Notes under the pieces: generated by a model
Databases searched by the model: none
What the model was told of the DNA's origin: nothing
Seen by the model: the letters and a program-made list of their open reading frames with translations, nothing else
Position numbers and translations under genes: made by a program
Origin: a virus
Virus record (IMG/VR): IMGVR_UViG_3300032516_000020
Span: 1-62,871 of that record
Direction: 5' to 3' (one strand)
Length of the DNA stretch: 62,871 nt
Shown: piece by piece, positions 16,230 to 24,876 of the stretch
Layout: each line of letters opens with the position of its first letter
Position numbering within the stretch: position 1 is the stretch's first letter

Positions 16230-17028
16230 AATTTATATCATTTATATCATTACCAAAAAGATCTAATTGTACAAAAGGAGTTTCAGCCACCTGAATAGTC
16301 ATTGGATTAACCAATATACCACTCTCATTCACAAAGAACTTGTGAGCATCCATATGCTTATCCATCCACAATGCTGGATGTGATTCCTTCATAGCAAATG
16401 TTGTGAAGTTGTACAACTCCCACATGCTATCCTTAGCACCATAATCGTGTGTAGGAGACTTTAACTCTCTACTGATTATATTCAATTGTGTAGATGTGAT
16501 GATTTGGTTCTCCAGGAACATTCTACCAATAAGTTCTGCTTTAACTCTAGCAGTTATTTCCACCTGCTTCATCTCTTCTCTCTCTTTCTGCATTCTATTA
16601 AATGCTTCTGCTGCAGATTTGATGTATTCTGATATAGCTGATGGTGTGAAATCTTGTATCTCTCCTACATGCTTCTTCTTGAACGCACCCATGTCACCAG
16701 ACACACAACCATTCTGACAAATAAAAATCTTTGTACCAATAGCAAACTTTAATGTTAAGCTCTTGTCATAAGAATTCTGCCATCCAATTTGTAATTGCAT
16801 TTCTGAATCTGCTACATTAGCAATAGAAAATCTACCATTGGCTATATTGCCACCTCTAGCTGCAGCGTATGATTCACTATCTAATTTGAATCCTGCATTG
16901 TGAATACCATTTAACGTAAGATCGATAAGCTGTCTGTGAGAAACAGGCTTATAGGTCTTTGTCTGTTGTGGGATTTGAGCATTAACTAAAATGTCTTTTG
17001 CTGATACGTAGCTTGTACTAGTTTCCAT
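16216..17028 (-). CDS. DUF932-like phage/plasmid protein
   Basis: A 270-residue protein resembling the DUF932 family common to phages and plasmids. Visible pattern: YKPVSHRQLIDLTLNGIHNAG near the start, a central KFAIGTKIFICQNGCVSGD, and a helical half with LIGRMFLENQIITSTQLNII. Ends NDINDINYALG. The family is usually near replication and ssDNA-related genes, with no established activity. Located just before the UDG homologue and after two tiny ORFs. Confidence 0.65.
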   Translation of the reverse strand: METSTSYVSAKDILVNAQIPQQTKTYKPVSHRQLIDLTLNGIHNAGFKLDSESYAAARGGNIANGRFSIANVADSEMQLQIGWQNSYDKSLTLKFAIGTKIFICQNGCVSGDMGAFKKKHVGEIQDFTPSAISEYIKSAAEAFNRMQKEREEMKQVEITARVKAELIGRMFLENQIITSTQLNIISRELKSPTHDYGAKDSMWELYNFTTFAMKESHPALWMDKHMDAHKFFVNESGILVNPMTIQVAETPFVQLDLFGNDINDINYALG

Positions 17029-17173
17029 TTTCTAATTTGATTGTTTGGTTAAAATATCTGGTTAAAATTCCTTCTAGGTTTTCTAATGTGATGCACCCAT
17101 ACACATCACCTTCTGTAGATTCTAAATATTCAGCCTCTAGCTGAATTGCTGAAACAAGATTTTCTATTGTCAT
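17018..17173 (-). CDS. 51-residue hypothetical protein
   Basis: An ATG at 17173 opens a 51-codon frame with stop TAG at 17018-17020, overlapping the DUF932 gene start by 11 nt and the next upstream gene by 4 nt. The product starts MTIENLVSAIQLEAEYLEST and has an acidic helix with regular hydrophobic spacing. Overlap at both ends and codon pattern like its neighbours support coding. Function unknown. Confidence 0.6.
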   Translation of the reverse strand: MTIENLVSAIQLEAEYLESTEGDVYGCITLENLEGILTRYFNQTIKLENGN

Positions 17174-17391
17174 GCTATTTGTTTTAATCTTTCACTAAAA
17201 TAATTAACCACTTCAGGGATGTGCTTCTTGTAATATGGCTGTTGATCCATGCACCACTTCTTTAATTCATCTTTAGAATTAAATGGTTTTTGCCAAGAAT
17301 TACCATCCATAATTTGATTAAATGATGGTTCTAGTTCATCTATAAAGGATTGAACTGTCCATCCTTCCCATACATGTCTTTCTAGATTCAT
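17170..17391 (-). CDS. Hypothetical protein, 73 residues
   Basis: Aromatic-rich small protein starting MNLERHVWEGWTVQSFIDEL and containing MDGNSWQKPFNSKDELKKWC. Resembles the small proteins that accompany phage primases in tone only; no family recognised. Followed at its 3' end by the 51-residue ORF with a 4-nt overlap. Confidence 0.6.
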   Translation of the reverse strand: MNLERHVWEGWTVQSFIDELEPSFNQIMDGNSWQKPFNSKDELKKWCMDQQPYYKKHIPEVVNYFSERLKQIA

Positions 17392-17394
17392 AAT

Positions 17395-17490
17395 TTAGAA
17401 TTTTAATATTTGTAAATAATTTTGATAGGCTTCATCGTATGTATAAGCCCAAATTCTGTAACCATCGATTTCAAATAGTTTCTTTTCCAT
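17395..17490 (-). CDS. 31-residue micro-protein
   Basis: ATG at 17490 overlaps the primase stop (TAATG), then 31 codons to TAA at 17395-17397. Product starts MEKKLFEIDGYRIWAYTYDE. The EIDGYRIWAYTYDEA pattern is compact and amphipathic with no frame disruption, and translational coupling argues for expression. It is too short for a fold assignment. Confidence 0.5.
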   Translation of the reverse strand: MEKKLFEIDGYRIWAYTYDEAYQNYLQILKF

Positions 17491-18494
17491 TACAATAAGT
17501 TTTTTTCTGTTAAATAATTCTCAATAGCCTGTAGGCCATGAGTTTTTGCTAAGTCAGCCCAATCCTTTATTCCTTCTACTAGGAACTTCCTTGGGACGTT
17601 ACAATAACCAAAGTCAAATAGCTTAGTGATTTGTTGTGAATTTTGAACACCTGTAACATCTGCATCAAACGATAGGATTTGTATGTCAGAATTGTCTTTA
17701 AGGAATTGTACATTCTCTGTAGAGAAGCATCCTAAGCCCTCATTCTGTACAGCACAACAGTTGGGATAGAGTTTCTTCATCACCATATAATCCTTCTTGC
17801 TTTTGTTAATAAAAGCAAGCCTGCAGTGTTCTACATCCTTCATACCATCCATTGTTGTAATGGGAACATTGTTGGGCATCCATTTGTTTTTCTTATCAGC
17901 AAATGGTCTATATATTTTCCAATGCCCATCATAGAAATAACCAAACCTCAATTCATTGTCCTTTAGAGTGAATCTAGACTTGTTAAGAAACACCTTGTCG
18001 ATAGAATAAATGTTATTATCTCTGAGATCTTGTATGTCCTGGTGATACTGATTCCAGTATTCTAGTTCTTCATTAGTAAACTTTCTTGTCTTCACTTGAA
18101 TCATAGAATATCTTTTACCAAGATCTTCAGGTTGTTTATACTCAGATATAATCTTCTTATATTCCTGTGTAGGTTTTCCATTAACTATTCCCATATTGAA
18201 ATCTCTGTCAATAACTTTGAGAACATCATCCATGTTTTGTAGATTGTACAATGTCTTCACAAATGTGAAACAATCTCCACGAAGACTTGTATCTGCAAAA
18301 TCTATAAAATTCAATCCTCCATGTTTATTTCCTATAAGGAAAGAAGGATTGTTTTCATATCTAAAGGGAGAATAAGTCACTTGGTTTATTTTCCATGATT
18401 TGTCAGGCATGTACCATCTGAAAATGTCATATTCTGATATTCTGTCTAAGACTGCATCTATTGTAAGTTTTGTCTTTTTTCTGCCTGAAATCAT
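17490..18494 (-). CDS. DnaG-like primase (TOPRIM)
   Basis: A 334-residue protein starting at the ATG at 18494 (MISGRKKTKL); the longer GTG frame runs into the terminator hairpin and is rejected. N-terminal region contains ISEYDIFRWYMPDKSWK then TYSPFRYENNPSFLI and GGLNFIDFADTSLRGDCFTF, equivalent to the primase zinc-domain fold, although the zinc Cys residues are not conserved. The TOPRIM acidic motif ILSFDADVTGVQN lies near residue 280 of the ORF. Makes RNA primers for replication with the DnaB-like helicase. Fits Crassvirales primases. Confidence 0.8.
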   Translation of the reverse strand: MISGRKKTKLTIDAVLDRISEYDIFRWYMPDKSWKINQVTYSPFRYENNPSFLIGNKHGGLNFIDFADTSLRGDCFTFVKTLYNLQNMDDVLKVIDRDFNMGIVNGKPTQEYKKIISEYKQPEDLGKRYSMIQVKTRKFTNEELEYWNQYHQDIQDLRDNNIYSIDKVFLNKSRFTLKDNELRFGYFYDGHWKIYRPFADKKNKWMPNNVPITTMDGMKDVEHCRLAFINKSKKDYMVMKKLYPNCCAVQNEGLGCFSTENVQFLKDNSDIQILSFDADVTGVQNSQQITKLFDFGYCNVPRKFLVEGIKDWADLAKTHGLQAIENYLTEKNLL

Positions 18495-18513
18495 ATAGTA
18501 AAGATAAAAAAAA

Positions 18514-18535
18514 TCCCCCACATTTCTGTGAGGGA
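18514..18535 (-). terminator. Intrinsic terminator between SSB-like gene and primase
   Basis: Stem of nine pairs (18514-18522 with 18527-18535), loop TTTC on the plus strand (GAAA on the minus strand, a GNRA tetraloop). One pair is G-U only in the minus-strand RNA, and eight T follow on that strand, so it terminates leftward transcription. Confidence 0.85.
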
Positions 18536-18561
18536 CTTCTTATTTAACAAACAAAACGAGT

Positions 18562-19428
18562 TTAATAATCACTACCATCAGTAGACATTGGTTCATCTGA
18601 TGCAACCAGATTATCGTTTGGATTATAGTCTTTTAAATCCTTCAAGATATAAAAGTCTTTACAACCATACTCACCTGTTACATTGAGAACAAATCTCTCG
18701 TGAGGTTTCAAGTCTTTAGACTTCTTACCCTTAAGACCACTTATGATGTTAGGGCTAGAAAAGTCTACAAGTCTGAATTGTTTAATGGTGTACGCAGGAA
18801 GAAATGCTCTGTTATAAACACCCTGATATTCCTTTGTATCATCTTCTTTGATTACAGTTTTAATAGTTGCAAGAGCAACAACATTTGTGCAATACTCACC
18901 ATTTACTTGACTCTTAAGATCTTTAAGATTACCTTTTATCAACTTCTTCCAGTCTAACTGCAGAGTGGTTTCAGCATCACGATAATCTAATTCACCTAAC
19001 CATGTCTTGATAAAGCTATAAAAATCTTCCTCTCCAACATATGCTACACGATAATCTCTTTCAGAAAACCATTTAGGAAGATTGTTTGGATCATCAGCCC
19101 AAGAGCACGTACCAACATTGTTGATGTATTGCTTCTTAGTTTGATCTTTGTTCTCTTTCTCTTTGTTCTCTAAGAAGAATGTCACTTTAAACTTATCTTG
19201 ATTTTTAACTTCTTCAAGCCAAAAATCAACTCTAAGTGTTGTGTCACCATCCTTACTTTCGCCAAGATACTCTGTGGCTTTACTTTCTTCTTTTAATTCC
19301 ATACCAAGGATTTCTTTATATTCCTCAATAGATGGATTAATTGCAATCACTTTGCCTTCAAACAGACCTACTTTCTTCTGTGTTTCTGTAAATTGTGATG
19401 TTTCTCTTTTTTTACCTCCAATGTTCAT
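18562..19428 (-). CDS. Single-stranded DNA-binding protein-like
   Basis: A 288-residue protein between the AAA ATPase and the primase. Starts with a basic segment (MNIGGKKRETSQFTETQKK), contains a possible OB-like beta region (TTLRVDFWLEEVKNQDKFKV, VTFFLENKEK), and ends in an acidic tail (EPMSTDGSDY), a hallmark of phage SSBs. Position, length and tail fit the SSB of crAss-like phages. No direct motif proves ssDNA binding. Confidence 0.6.
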   Translation of the reverse strand: MNIGGKKRETSQFTETQKKVGLFEGKVIAINPSIEEYKEILGMELKEESKATEYLGESKDGDTTLRVDFWLEEVKNQDKFKVTFFLENKEKENKDQTKKQYINNVGTCSWADDPNNLPKWFSERDYRVAYVGEEDFYSFIKTWLGELDYRDAETTLQLDWKKLIKGNLKDLKSQVNGEYCTNVVALATIKTVIKEDDTKEYQGVYNRAFLPAYTIKQFRLVDFSSPNIISGLKGKKSKDLKPHERFVLNVTGEYGCKDFYILKDLKDYNPNDNLVASDEPMSTDGSDY

Positions 19429-19451
19429 GATTTCATTGTTTTAAATTGTTA

Positions 19452-20123
19452 TTAATTATAATATTCATCAATAGTACTCACTACAAGCTGCAAATTGTTA
19501 GGAATCTTTAGTTCACTAAACATTCCATCAGGACTCTTTGCAGGATATTTCTTGAATCTATTAGTTATAAAATTATAACTAGCAGACCCATCTTTGTTCT
19601 CTTCAATATGTGTATATAAACATATTGTGAAGAGACCTTCTAAATTAATTTGATTATCTAACATCTTACCTGATGTCTTAATTCTATATCCAACAATCTC
19701 ACCACCATCCTCTATTATCTCAGGATGTGTAAAGTAGAACACTTTGAGATCATCACGAAGCTTACGAGCTTCTCTAAATAATTCAACCATGTCTTTAGCA
19801 AGAATGGTAAACTTTGTAAAACCAACCTCAGCTGCTTTCTCAGCCATTCTGAAGCTCATCATGTAATTACTGTCTTCTATAACTACAGTTTTAATGTGTG
19901 GGGCTTTATCAGAAATCGTTTTAAGCAAACGTGTTATTTCTGTAATGTCATCCACCTCTTTGTAATTTTTGCTTTCTGCGTTGTAAAGTTTTTCTGCTCC
20001 TTTGAATGGTAGTTCTTTCTTCGCTGTGTTAATAATGTAAGTTTCTTTTGAATCTAAGTGTTTGATTGAAGTGCTTTTACCTGTACCAGTGAAGCCAACA
20101 ATCCCAATTAATTTGCTTGCCAT
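19452..20123 (-). CDS. AAA-type P-loop ATPase (Sak4-like)
   Basis: A 223-residue ATPase with Walker A GFTGTGKST (residues 10-18), a Walker B-like TVVIEDSNYMM, and a compact RecA-like core ending near TRFKKYPAK. It resembles AAA_24/Sak4 single-strand annealing ATPases rather than a full recombinase. Sak4-type proteins work with an SSB, encoded immediately downstream here. A promoter with TTTG and TATCTTTA lies just upstream (20154-20184), so it opens its own unit. Confidence 0.75.
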   Translation of the reverse strand: MASKLIGIVGFTGTGKSTSIKHLDSKETYIINTAKKELPFKGAEKLYNAESKNYKEVDDITEITRLLKTISDKAPHIKTVVIEDSNYMMSFRMAEKAAEVGFTKFTILAKDMVELFREARKLRDDLKVFYFTHPEIIEDGGEIVGYRIKTSGKMLDNQINLEGLFTICLYTHIEENKDGSASYNFITNRFKKYPAKSPDGMFSELKIPNNLQLVVSTIDEYYN

Positions 20124-20153
20124 GTTTGTAATTTATTTAGTTAGAAATGTCTG

Positions 20154-20184
20154 TAAAGATAATCAAATTTGTTGAGATTTCAAA
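20154..20184 (-). promoter_or_regulatory. Bacteroidota-type promoter for the ATPase/SSB unit
   Basis: Minus strand TTTG (20181-20184), 19-nt spacer, TATCTTTA (20154-20161), 30 nt before the ATPase ATG. The -33 box lies inside the 3' end of the upstream ORF. Confidence 0.6.
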
Positions 20185-20348
20185 ACAGTTTTTGTTTCTT
20201 TTACAATTTCAGGATTTTCAATAATATCATTATACATCCCTTCTATTTCTTCTAACTTTTTTGAGCATTGTATTGCTAAACCATCAAGTTTTAATATATA
20301 CCATGTAGGCTCATTAAATCTTTTGTCTTCTATGATTTCTAGTGTCAT
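20163..20348 (-). CDS. Hypothetical protein, 61 residues
   Basis: Begins MTLEIIEDKRFNEPTWYILK and has an acidic helical second half (EEIEGMYNDIIENPEIVKE). ATGA overlap with the helicase gene stop. No family recognised. Confidence 0.6.
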   Translation of the reverse strand: MTLEIIEDKRFNEPTWYILKLDGLAIQCSKKLEEIEGMYNDIIENPEIVKETKTVLKSQQI

Positions 20349-21421
20349 AAATAATTGATTTTAGTTTGGTCTAACATTGAAAGACTTTCTTTAATCTTCT
20401 TTATCTCTGCTGTCTCATTCAGACAGATGATGTGGAGATCAGCCACTTTGCCTTGGTAGTCTAGCTTGATAGCTCTATTGAGGATTTGTGAACTCTCTTC
20501 TGCATTGTATGTAAAGTTTAGCAGAATAACAGAGTCCAACTCTTTATATGTCACACCCATCTTACCCATGGCAGCTAATGCAAGATGGTTGTGTTGTTTG
20601 TTCTGGAAGCCTAAGTAAGCAGATTCATCTTTAGATTTACTGTGATAGGAAGGAACACCAAGATTATCAGCTGCTATTGTTTGTCCTGTAAATATCAATA
20701 CTCTTTTGTCTGATAGTACACTAAGCAACTTTCTTACATGATTCATCTTTCCTAACGATGATAATGATAATCTGTTCCTGGAGAGAGCTAAATGCATAAA
20801 GTTTGATCCCTGCCTTTTGAGATTCTCAATCACCCATGTATATCCATCATATCTCTGCTTCTCTGTCTTAAGCTTTCCTTTTTTGTCAGCTGTCTTAACT
20901 GTATTGTCAAGATGGACCATGTGCACTGTAATCTTATAATCAGCAAGGATACCATCTTGTATTCCTTGGTCTGTAGTGTAGGATGCTATTTCTTCAAGAT
21001 CCCATTGAGATTTAGTTTCTTCACTAATAGTTCCAGACAGGCCTAATGTGTAATTGCTATTGTCCATAATAAAATGGCAAATAGCATTCTCATTGTCAGA
21101 AGCTGAATGAAACTCATCAATGATGAAGAAATCAAAACATGAATCTTCATACTTTCCTAAGGAGGTAAAGTTTACAAATGTGATATTAGGATTGTCATAT
21201 TCCCACAGTCTACACTCATCATGCCATGTTTCTTTTAACTTATTATCTGGATAGGCTATCAGTATATTGCAATCATATCCAAACATCCTACCAAGGAGGT
21301 CAATTGTAGTTTTACACTTACCAAATCTCATTGCGAGGTTATAATACCCCCTGTCATGTAACTTGAAGAAATGTTCTCCCTTATCTACAAACTCCTTTTG
21401 TAAATCATCTTGTTTTGTCAT
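20345..21421 (-). CDS. SF2 helicase (SNF2/DEAD-like)
   Basis: A 358-residue superfamily 2 helicase. Motif I is degenerate (AMRFGKCKTTIDLL); motif II is DEFH within FDFFIIDEFHSAS; motif III is LGLSGTI; motif VI includes SSQILNRAIK. About 350 residues is short, so accessory domains are minimal. Such proteins in crAss-like phages are annotated as SNF2 or DEAD helicases and are thought to unwind or remodel DNA during replication. Gene order places it between two short ORFs and directly after DnaB. Confidence 0.8.
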   Translation of the reverse strand: MTKQDDLQKEFVDKGEHFFKLHDRGYYNLAMRFGKCKTTIDLLGRMFGYDCNILIAYPDNKLKETWHDECRLWEYDNPNITFVNFTSLGKYEDSCFDFFIIDEFHSASDNENAICHFIMDNSNYTLGLSGTISEETKSQWDLEEIASYTTDQGIQDGILADYKITVHMVHLDNTVKTADKKGKLKTEKQRYDGYTWVIENLKRQGSNFMHLALSRNRLSLSSLGKMNHVRKLLSVLSDKRVLIFTGQTIAADNLGVPSYHSKSKDESAYLGFQNKQHNHLALAAMGKMGVTYKELDSVILLNFTYNAEESSQILNRAIKLDYQGKVADLHIICLNETAEIKKIKESLSMLDQTKINYL

Positions 21422-21590
21422 GTCTAAAAGTTAATGATAAAGACCAATACAACCATTCAAAATTCACTGCTATATAAGGATCATATTCATCTACGCTGCT
21501 CAAGATTGAGCATGTAGGGATTAACACAATCTGCCAAAAGCTATCGTTAGCCCTGGGCACAGTGTTATAGGTAAAACTTTGTACTTTCAT
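21405..21590 (-). CDS. Hypothetical protein, 61 residues
   Basis: Aromatic-rich (begins MKVQSFTYNTVPRANDSFWQ, later VNFEWLYWSLSLTF). It fills the gap between the DnaB-like helicase and the SF2 helicase, overlapping the latter by 17 nt. The W/F-rich segment could be a short membrane-interacting or protein-binding strand. No family recognised. Confidence 0.55.
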   Translation of the reverse strand: MKVQSFTYNTVPRANDSFWQIVLIPTCSILSSVDEYDPYIAVNFEWLYWSLSLTFRHDKTR

Positions 21591-21592
21591 AA

Positions 21593-22657
21593 TTATTTGT
21601 TTAGGAAATATGTTTTATTTACAACTGCTTCATAATCTGCATCTGACATATCTTTCTTTCTAGGCAATTCTTTAAACATACCAATTTGACCAAGAAAACC
21701 AAGACCCACTCTGACATCATCTTCACCATAGCTATTCTTTAATAATCTTAGGCTTCTGAAATACTTAGCACCATACTGATCGACTAACTTGTTTACATTA
21801 TAGCCTGAAGAATCTGGTACCTTATATCTCATAGGATCAAATAACGCTAAAACTACATCAGCATCATTTTGTGTACTTGAACTATCTGCAAAATCCTCCA
21901 ATTGAGGTTCTACATCACCATTCTTAATCCTCATAGGATTAGAAATAGATCTATTGAACTGACTAACAACAACAGGTGTATACCCAAAGAAGTCTCTTGC
22001 ATATCTGAGCTCATCGCTCATCTTATCAATAGCTTCTTTCTTAGTGAGTTGATCCTTTGTTGTCTTTAACAGGCCAACATGATCTATAACAACAATGGTT
22101 AGTGTGTTCTCATCCTCAGGAATATAAATCTTGTTATACTTATCTAGTTGTTCAATCCTACCATTAGCTTCAGCATGTGCTTTTAGCTCTTTAGCAATAC
22201 CTACAGGATTCTCTGGACCATCAATGATTGTAATGATTTCTGACATCCCTTCCATATAATCTTCATACATAAGAAATAGATCGTGCTCATCTTTAGTCAT
22301 CTTTTGATCATTCCAACCTAATAGCTTTGCAACAGGAATAATAGTGCCCTGATCTAGAAAGATTTTACGAGAAACCCATTTAGCAAGTTTGTATGTTCTG
22401 CTCCTCTCCATTGATCTATATATTATACGTAACTTGATCTTTGGATCTTTTTGCATAATATACCAGTCAAATGGATTGAGAACAAATGCATCATCTATGA
22501 AGGATGTCTTACCTGAACCTGTGTTACCACCTATCAAGAAATACATGCTCTTCCTCAGACCTACATATCTATTCAGTCTATTAAAGCCCATAGGAATACC
22601 ACTATTCCTACCATCCATACCCATTTGCACTTCATTCTTTAATTGTTCAAAACTCAT
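21593..22657 (-). CDS. DnaB-like replicative helicase
   Basis: A 354-residue SF4 helicase. N-terminal part is short; the core begins with GIPMGFNRLNRYVGL, then Walker A GGNTGSGKTS (residues 43-52), a Walker B TIVVIDHVGLL, and the DnaB motif VVVSQFNRSIS. Residues resembling the arginine-finger region follow (DADVVLALFDPMRY). It lacks the usual N-terminal collar domain, so a separate loader such as the next gene is plausible. Hexameric fork helicase by family. Confidence 0.85.
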   Translation of the reverse strand: MSFEQLKNEVQMGMDGRNSGIPMGFNRLNRYVGLRKSMYFLIGGNTGSGKTSFIDDAFVLNPFDWYIMQKDPKIKLRIIYRSMERSRTYKLAKWVSRKIFLDQGTIIPVAKLLGWNDQKMTKDEHDLFLMYEDYMEGMSEIITIIDGPENPVGIAKELKAHAEANGRIEQLDKYNKIYIPEDENTLTIVVIDHVGLLKTTKDQLTKKEAIDKMSDELRYARDFFGYTPVVVSQFNRSISNPMRIKNGDVEPQLEDFADSSSTQNDADVVLALFDPMRYKVPDSSGYNVNKLVDQYGAKYFRSLRLLKNSYGEDDVRVGLGFLGQIGMFKELPRKKDMSDADYEAVVNKTYFLNK

Positions 22658-23274
22658 ATATCTGTACCTCCTCCTATAGGATTTGATTCTTCAATAGTGT
22701 TACCATCTCTGAGGAGCTCAATAAATGGTTCAAAGCTTCTTTGATTTAGATAGGTGAGACTGTTCTGCATAAAGGAAAGCTTATTAGTCTTCTCTTTAAC
22801 AGAAACCTCTTTCTTCTGCATCACTTCAAACTCTACAGCACTGATTAGCTCATCACATGTATAAGTTCCTTCTGCTAAGATTTTATTGAACTTAGCCTTA
22901 CACTCATCTTTCTTCTGTCTAAGACTTCTAGTACCTGTGAACTTCTTGTTATGATGTGTGAAGGTGTCTGTGCCTGGATAGGCCTTCCACCAATCATCAA
23001 AACAAGAATCAGGAATCAAGATTTTATCAATCTTTGTTTTAGATTCTTCCTTCAGAAAGTCAAGCATAGATTTGCCTAATAGGGTTATACCACCCTCTTC
23101 TGTTATAAGTCCCTTTCTATATAACCCATGATGAAGCACCTCTAGTTTAAGAGACCCTTTAACAAAGGATTTAACATCATTGTTGCTCTCCACTTGGCTC
23201 AAAAGGAACATCTGATCCAAATTGTAGCCCTTTTGGTGTAAGTCTGAAAACTTTTGCCACTTGTTTATCTGCAT
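22654..23274 (-). CDS. Replication initiation/helicase-loader-like protein
   Basis: A 206-residue protein directly upstream of DnaB (4-nt overlap). The N-terminal part (FSDLHQKGYNLDQMFLLSQVE) and the second half (DDWWKAYPGTDTFTHHNKKF then LSFMQNSLTYLNQRSFEPF) resemble replisome-organiser and loader proteins, where an F/W-x-x-YP segment precedes a helical C-terminus. The overlap with the upstream gene is 98 nt; an internal start at 23211 would shorten it. Call is by position and pattern, not a firm domain match. Confidence 0.55.
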   Translation of the reverse strand: MQINKWQKFSDLHQKGYNLDQMFLLSQVESNNDVKSFVKGSLKLEVLHHGLYRKGLITEEGGITLLGKSMLDFLKEESKTKIDKILIPDSCFDDWWKAYPGTDTFTHHNKKFTGTRSLRQKKDECKAKFNKILAEGTYTCDELISAVEFEVMQKKEVSVKEKTNKLSFMQNSLTYLNQRSFEPFIELLRDGNTIEESNPIGGGTDI

Positions 23275-23404
23275 TTTCTGGGGTTTTTTCTAGTGAGGAG
23301 TATATAATTGCTTCCTGACGAAGCTCTTGTCTGATGAGTTCTAATTCTTCTTGCAAATATACAAAATCTCTTAAAGCTTCATGTTCATAATCTTGATGTA
23401 TCAT
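23177..23404 (-). CDS. Hypothetical protein, 75 residues
   Basis: Strongly helical, Glu/Leu-rich (YLQEELELIRQELRQE, consistent with a short coiled coil). Long overlap (98 nt) with the loader-like gene. Coding is supported by the good helical pattern, but it could be shorter than drawn. No family recognised. Confidence 0.5.
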   Translation of the reverse strand: MIHQDYEHEALRDFVYLQEELELIRQELRQEAIIYSSLEKTPENADKQVAKVFRLTPKGLQFGSDVPFEPSGEQQ

Positions 23405-23419
23405 AAATATTTATTTTTA

Positions 23420-23965
23420 TTATTCAGCAGCATAACCAAAGAAAATCCACTGACCATCTTTTTCTTCTGATGATGTTTTGTATGTGATTTTAGCCACCTG
23501 TGTATTGCCTTTCTCAAGTGTTTTTGTCATATGTATTGTACTAGGACTTAAATACTTTTCTGTATAAATTCTAGCAGCATTAACTGCAGCACCTTTTGTT
23601 GGATGACTACTGATAACACCATCATAAGTCTGTACAGTGTATTTCAAGACCCACTTCTTTGTACCAGCAGTTATATTGTGCTCCACTTGTGTTTTAATCT
23701 TGTTCCTGTTGATAACAGGTTGATGTGTACAAATAGCAAAACAATCACGCTTACAAGCATCATCTAACTTCATTTCAATGAATACATCAAGACTCTTCTT
23801 GCTTGCTTTCCATTCATTAGTGAGATCTCTGAAGCTTGGTACAGTGCTAATAGTTCCATTGTATGAATCATCACCATATTCTCTTTCAGCACTCTCTTGT
23901 AATCTTGTAAATACAGCAGCTGCAGATCTTCCTCTTCCTGAGTTTTTAAATTGACATGCTCCCAT
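23420..23965 (-). CDS. Hypothetical protein, 181 residues
   Basis: No family recognised. Starts MGACQFKNSGRGRSAAAVF and has a Thr/Lys-rich beta-strand segment mid-protein (WVLKYTVQTYDGVISSHPTK). Lies between replication genes and a membrane protein. Confidence 0.6.
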   Translation of the reverse strand: MGACQFKNSGRGRSAAAVFTRLQESAEREYGDDSYNGTISTVPSFRDLTNEWKASKKSLDVFIEMKLDDACKRDCFAICTHQPVINRNKIKTQVEHNITAGTKKWVLKYTVQTYDGVISSHPTKGAAVNAARIYTEKYLSPSTIHMTKTLEKGNTQVAKITYKTSSEEKDGQWIFFGYAAE

Positions 23966-23967
23966 TG

Positions 23968-24285
23968 TTATTTGTTTTTAATGTTAAAAAATTGTAATGT
24001 ATCTCCTTCTTCTGTTTCTCCTATGTAAGGAATGTAGATGTAATTGCTACGATAGGTTTTTTGTTTGATGTACTGACTACCATATTCATCAGCAACCAAT
24101 TCAACAGAATCACCATCGCTCATGTGTATCCATATTCTTTCTTTCTGAGGAACAGAATGAGATGATGTGTTGCAGGAACATAAACCTGCTAAAATCATTA
24201 ATATAAGACTTATAATAATTAGTGCTATAAAAGCAAAAGCCCCAGAATCTTCAATCTGGGACTTCTTTTTGCCTTGGTTTTCCAT
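23968..24285 (-). CDS. Membrane protein, single transmembrane segment
   Basis: 105 residues. A hydrophobic segment at residues 15-36 (FAFIALIIISLILMILAG) is followed by CSC, then a charged soluble domain (ERIWIHMSDGDSVELVADEY). It may be a lipoprotein, since a Cys pair follows the hydrophobic stretch, or a bitopic inner-membrane protein. No family recognised. Confidence 0.65.
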   Translation of the reverse strand: MENQGKKKSQIEDSGAFAFIALIIISLILMILAGLCSCNTSSHSVPQKERIWIHMSDGDSVELVADEYGSQYIKQKTYRSNYIYIPYIGETEEGDTLQFFNIKNK

Positions 24286-24286
24286 A

Positions 24287-24568
24287 TTACAAAGTTGCTA
24301 TTAATTCAAACACTTCATAGTGATCAAATAGGTTATTGTCAAACTGATCTATTAAATCTAGAAAAAGTTTAAGATCTGATATTTGTAAATAATCAAAATC
24401 TTTATTAATGTTCTTTTTAAATCTTATACCATCTCCATAATCTTCAGCATAGAAGACATCTTCATCATCCTTGTCTATTAGTCTATAGTTTCTAACAGGA
24501 TTGTCTGACACAATAAATGTGTACTCTGATAGCTTGTCAGAGCTCAAGATCTTGTAAATCTGCATCAT
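24287..24568 (-). CDS. Hypothetical protein, 93 residues
   Basis: Acidic protein, with VSDNPVRNYRLIDKDDEDVF and a Leu-rich C-terminus (LKLFLDLIDQFDNNLFDHYE). Overlaps the upstream gene by 32 nt; alternative ATG at 24565. No family recognised. Confidence 0.55.
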   Translation of the reverse strand: MMQIYKILSSDKLSEYTFIVSDNPVRNYRLIDKDDEDVFYAEDYGDGIRFKKNINKDFDYLQISDLKLFLDLIDQFDNNLFDHYEVFELIATL

Positions 24569-24836
24569 TTGTTATTTTAGAGTTGTCAATACGTAATCCA
24601 AATTGAAGATTAAACCAGCCAAATATACCTTCAGCCCTCTTCTTGTTACACTTAAATACTTTTTTAATTAGAGGAATAGCATAACCTTTGAATTGTTCAT
24701 GCTGCTCGTCTGTCATAGTCCACTCACTGTACCATTTATCTGTCCTGAGAGCTTCTGCTACAGTTTTACCTACCATGTTTAATTGGTAATCAACTAAATG
24801 ATCACCAACATTAGTACGATTTACTTTACTACTCAT
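24537..24836 (-). CDS. Hypothetical protein, 99 residues
   Basis: Begins MSSKVNRTNVGDHLVDYQLN and contains CNKKRAEGIFGWFNLQFGLR. The pattern resembles no family I can name. First gene after PolB in the leftward unit. Confidence 0.55.
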   Translation of the reverse strand: MSSKVNRTNVGDHLVDYQLNMVGKTVAEALRTDKWYSEWTMTDEQHEQFKGYAIPLIKKVFKCNKKRAEGIFGWFNLQFGLRIDNSKITNDADLQDLEL

Positions 24837-24876
24837 AATATTTTAAATTTGTTTTATTTTGTTCTGTTAATAGCCA

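Noticed and set aside
18495-18521. GTG-start extension of the primase and a TATCTTTA box at the same place
   Set aside because: The extension overlaps the terminator T-run, and the TATCTTTA box has no TTTG partner 19-21 bases upstream and would leave no leader.
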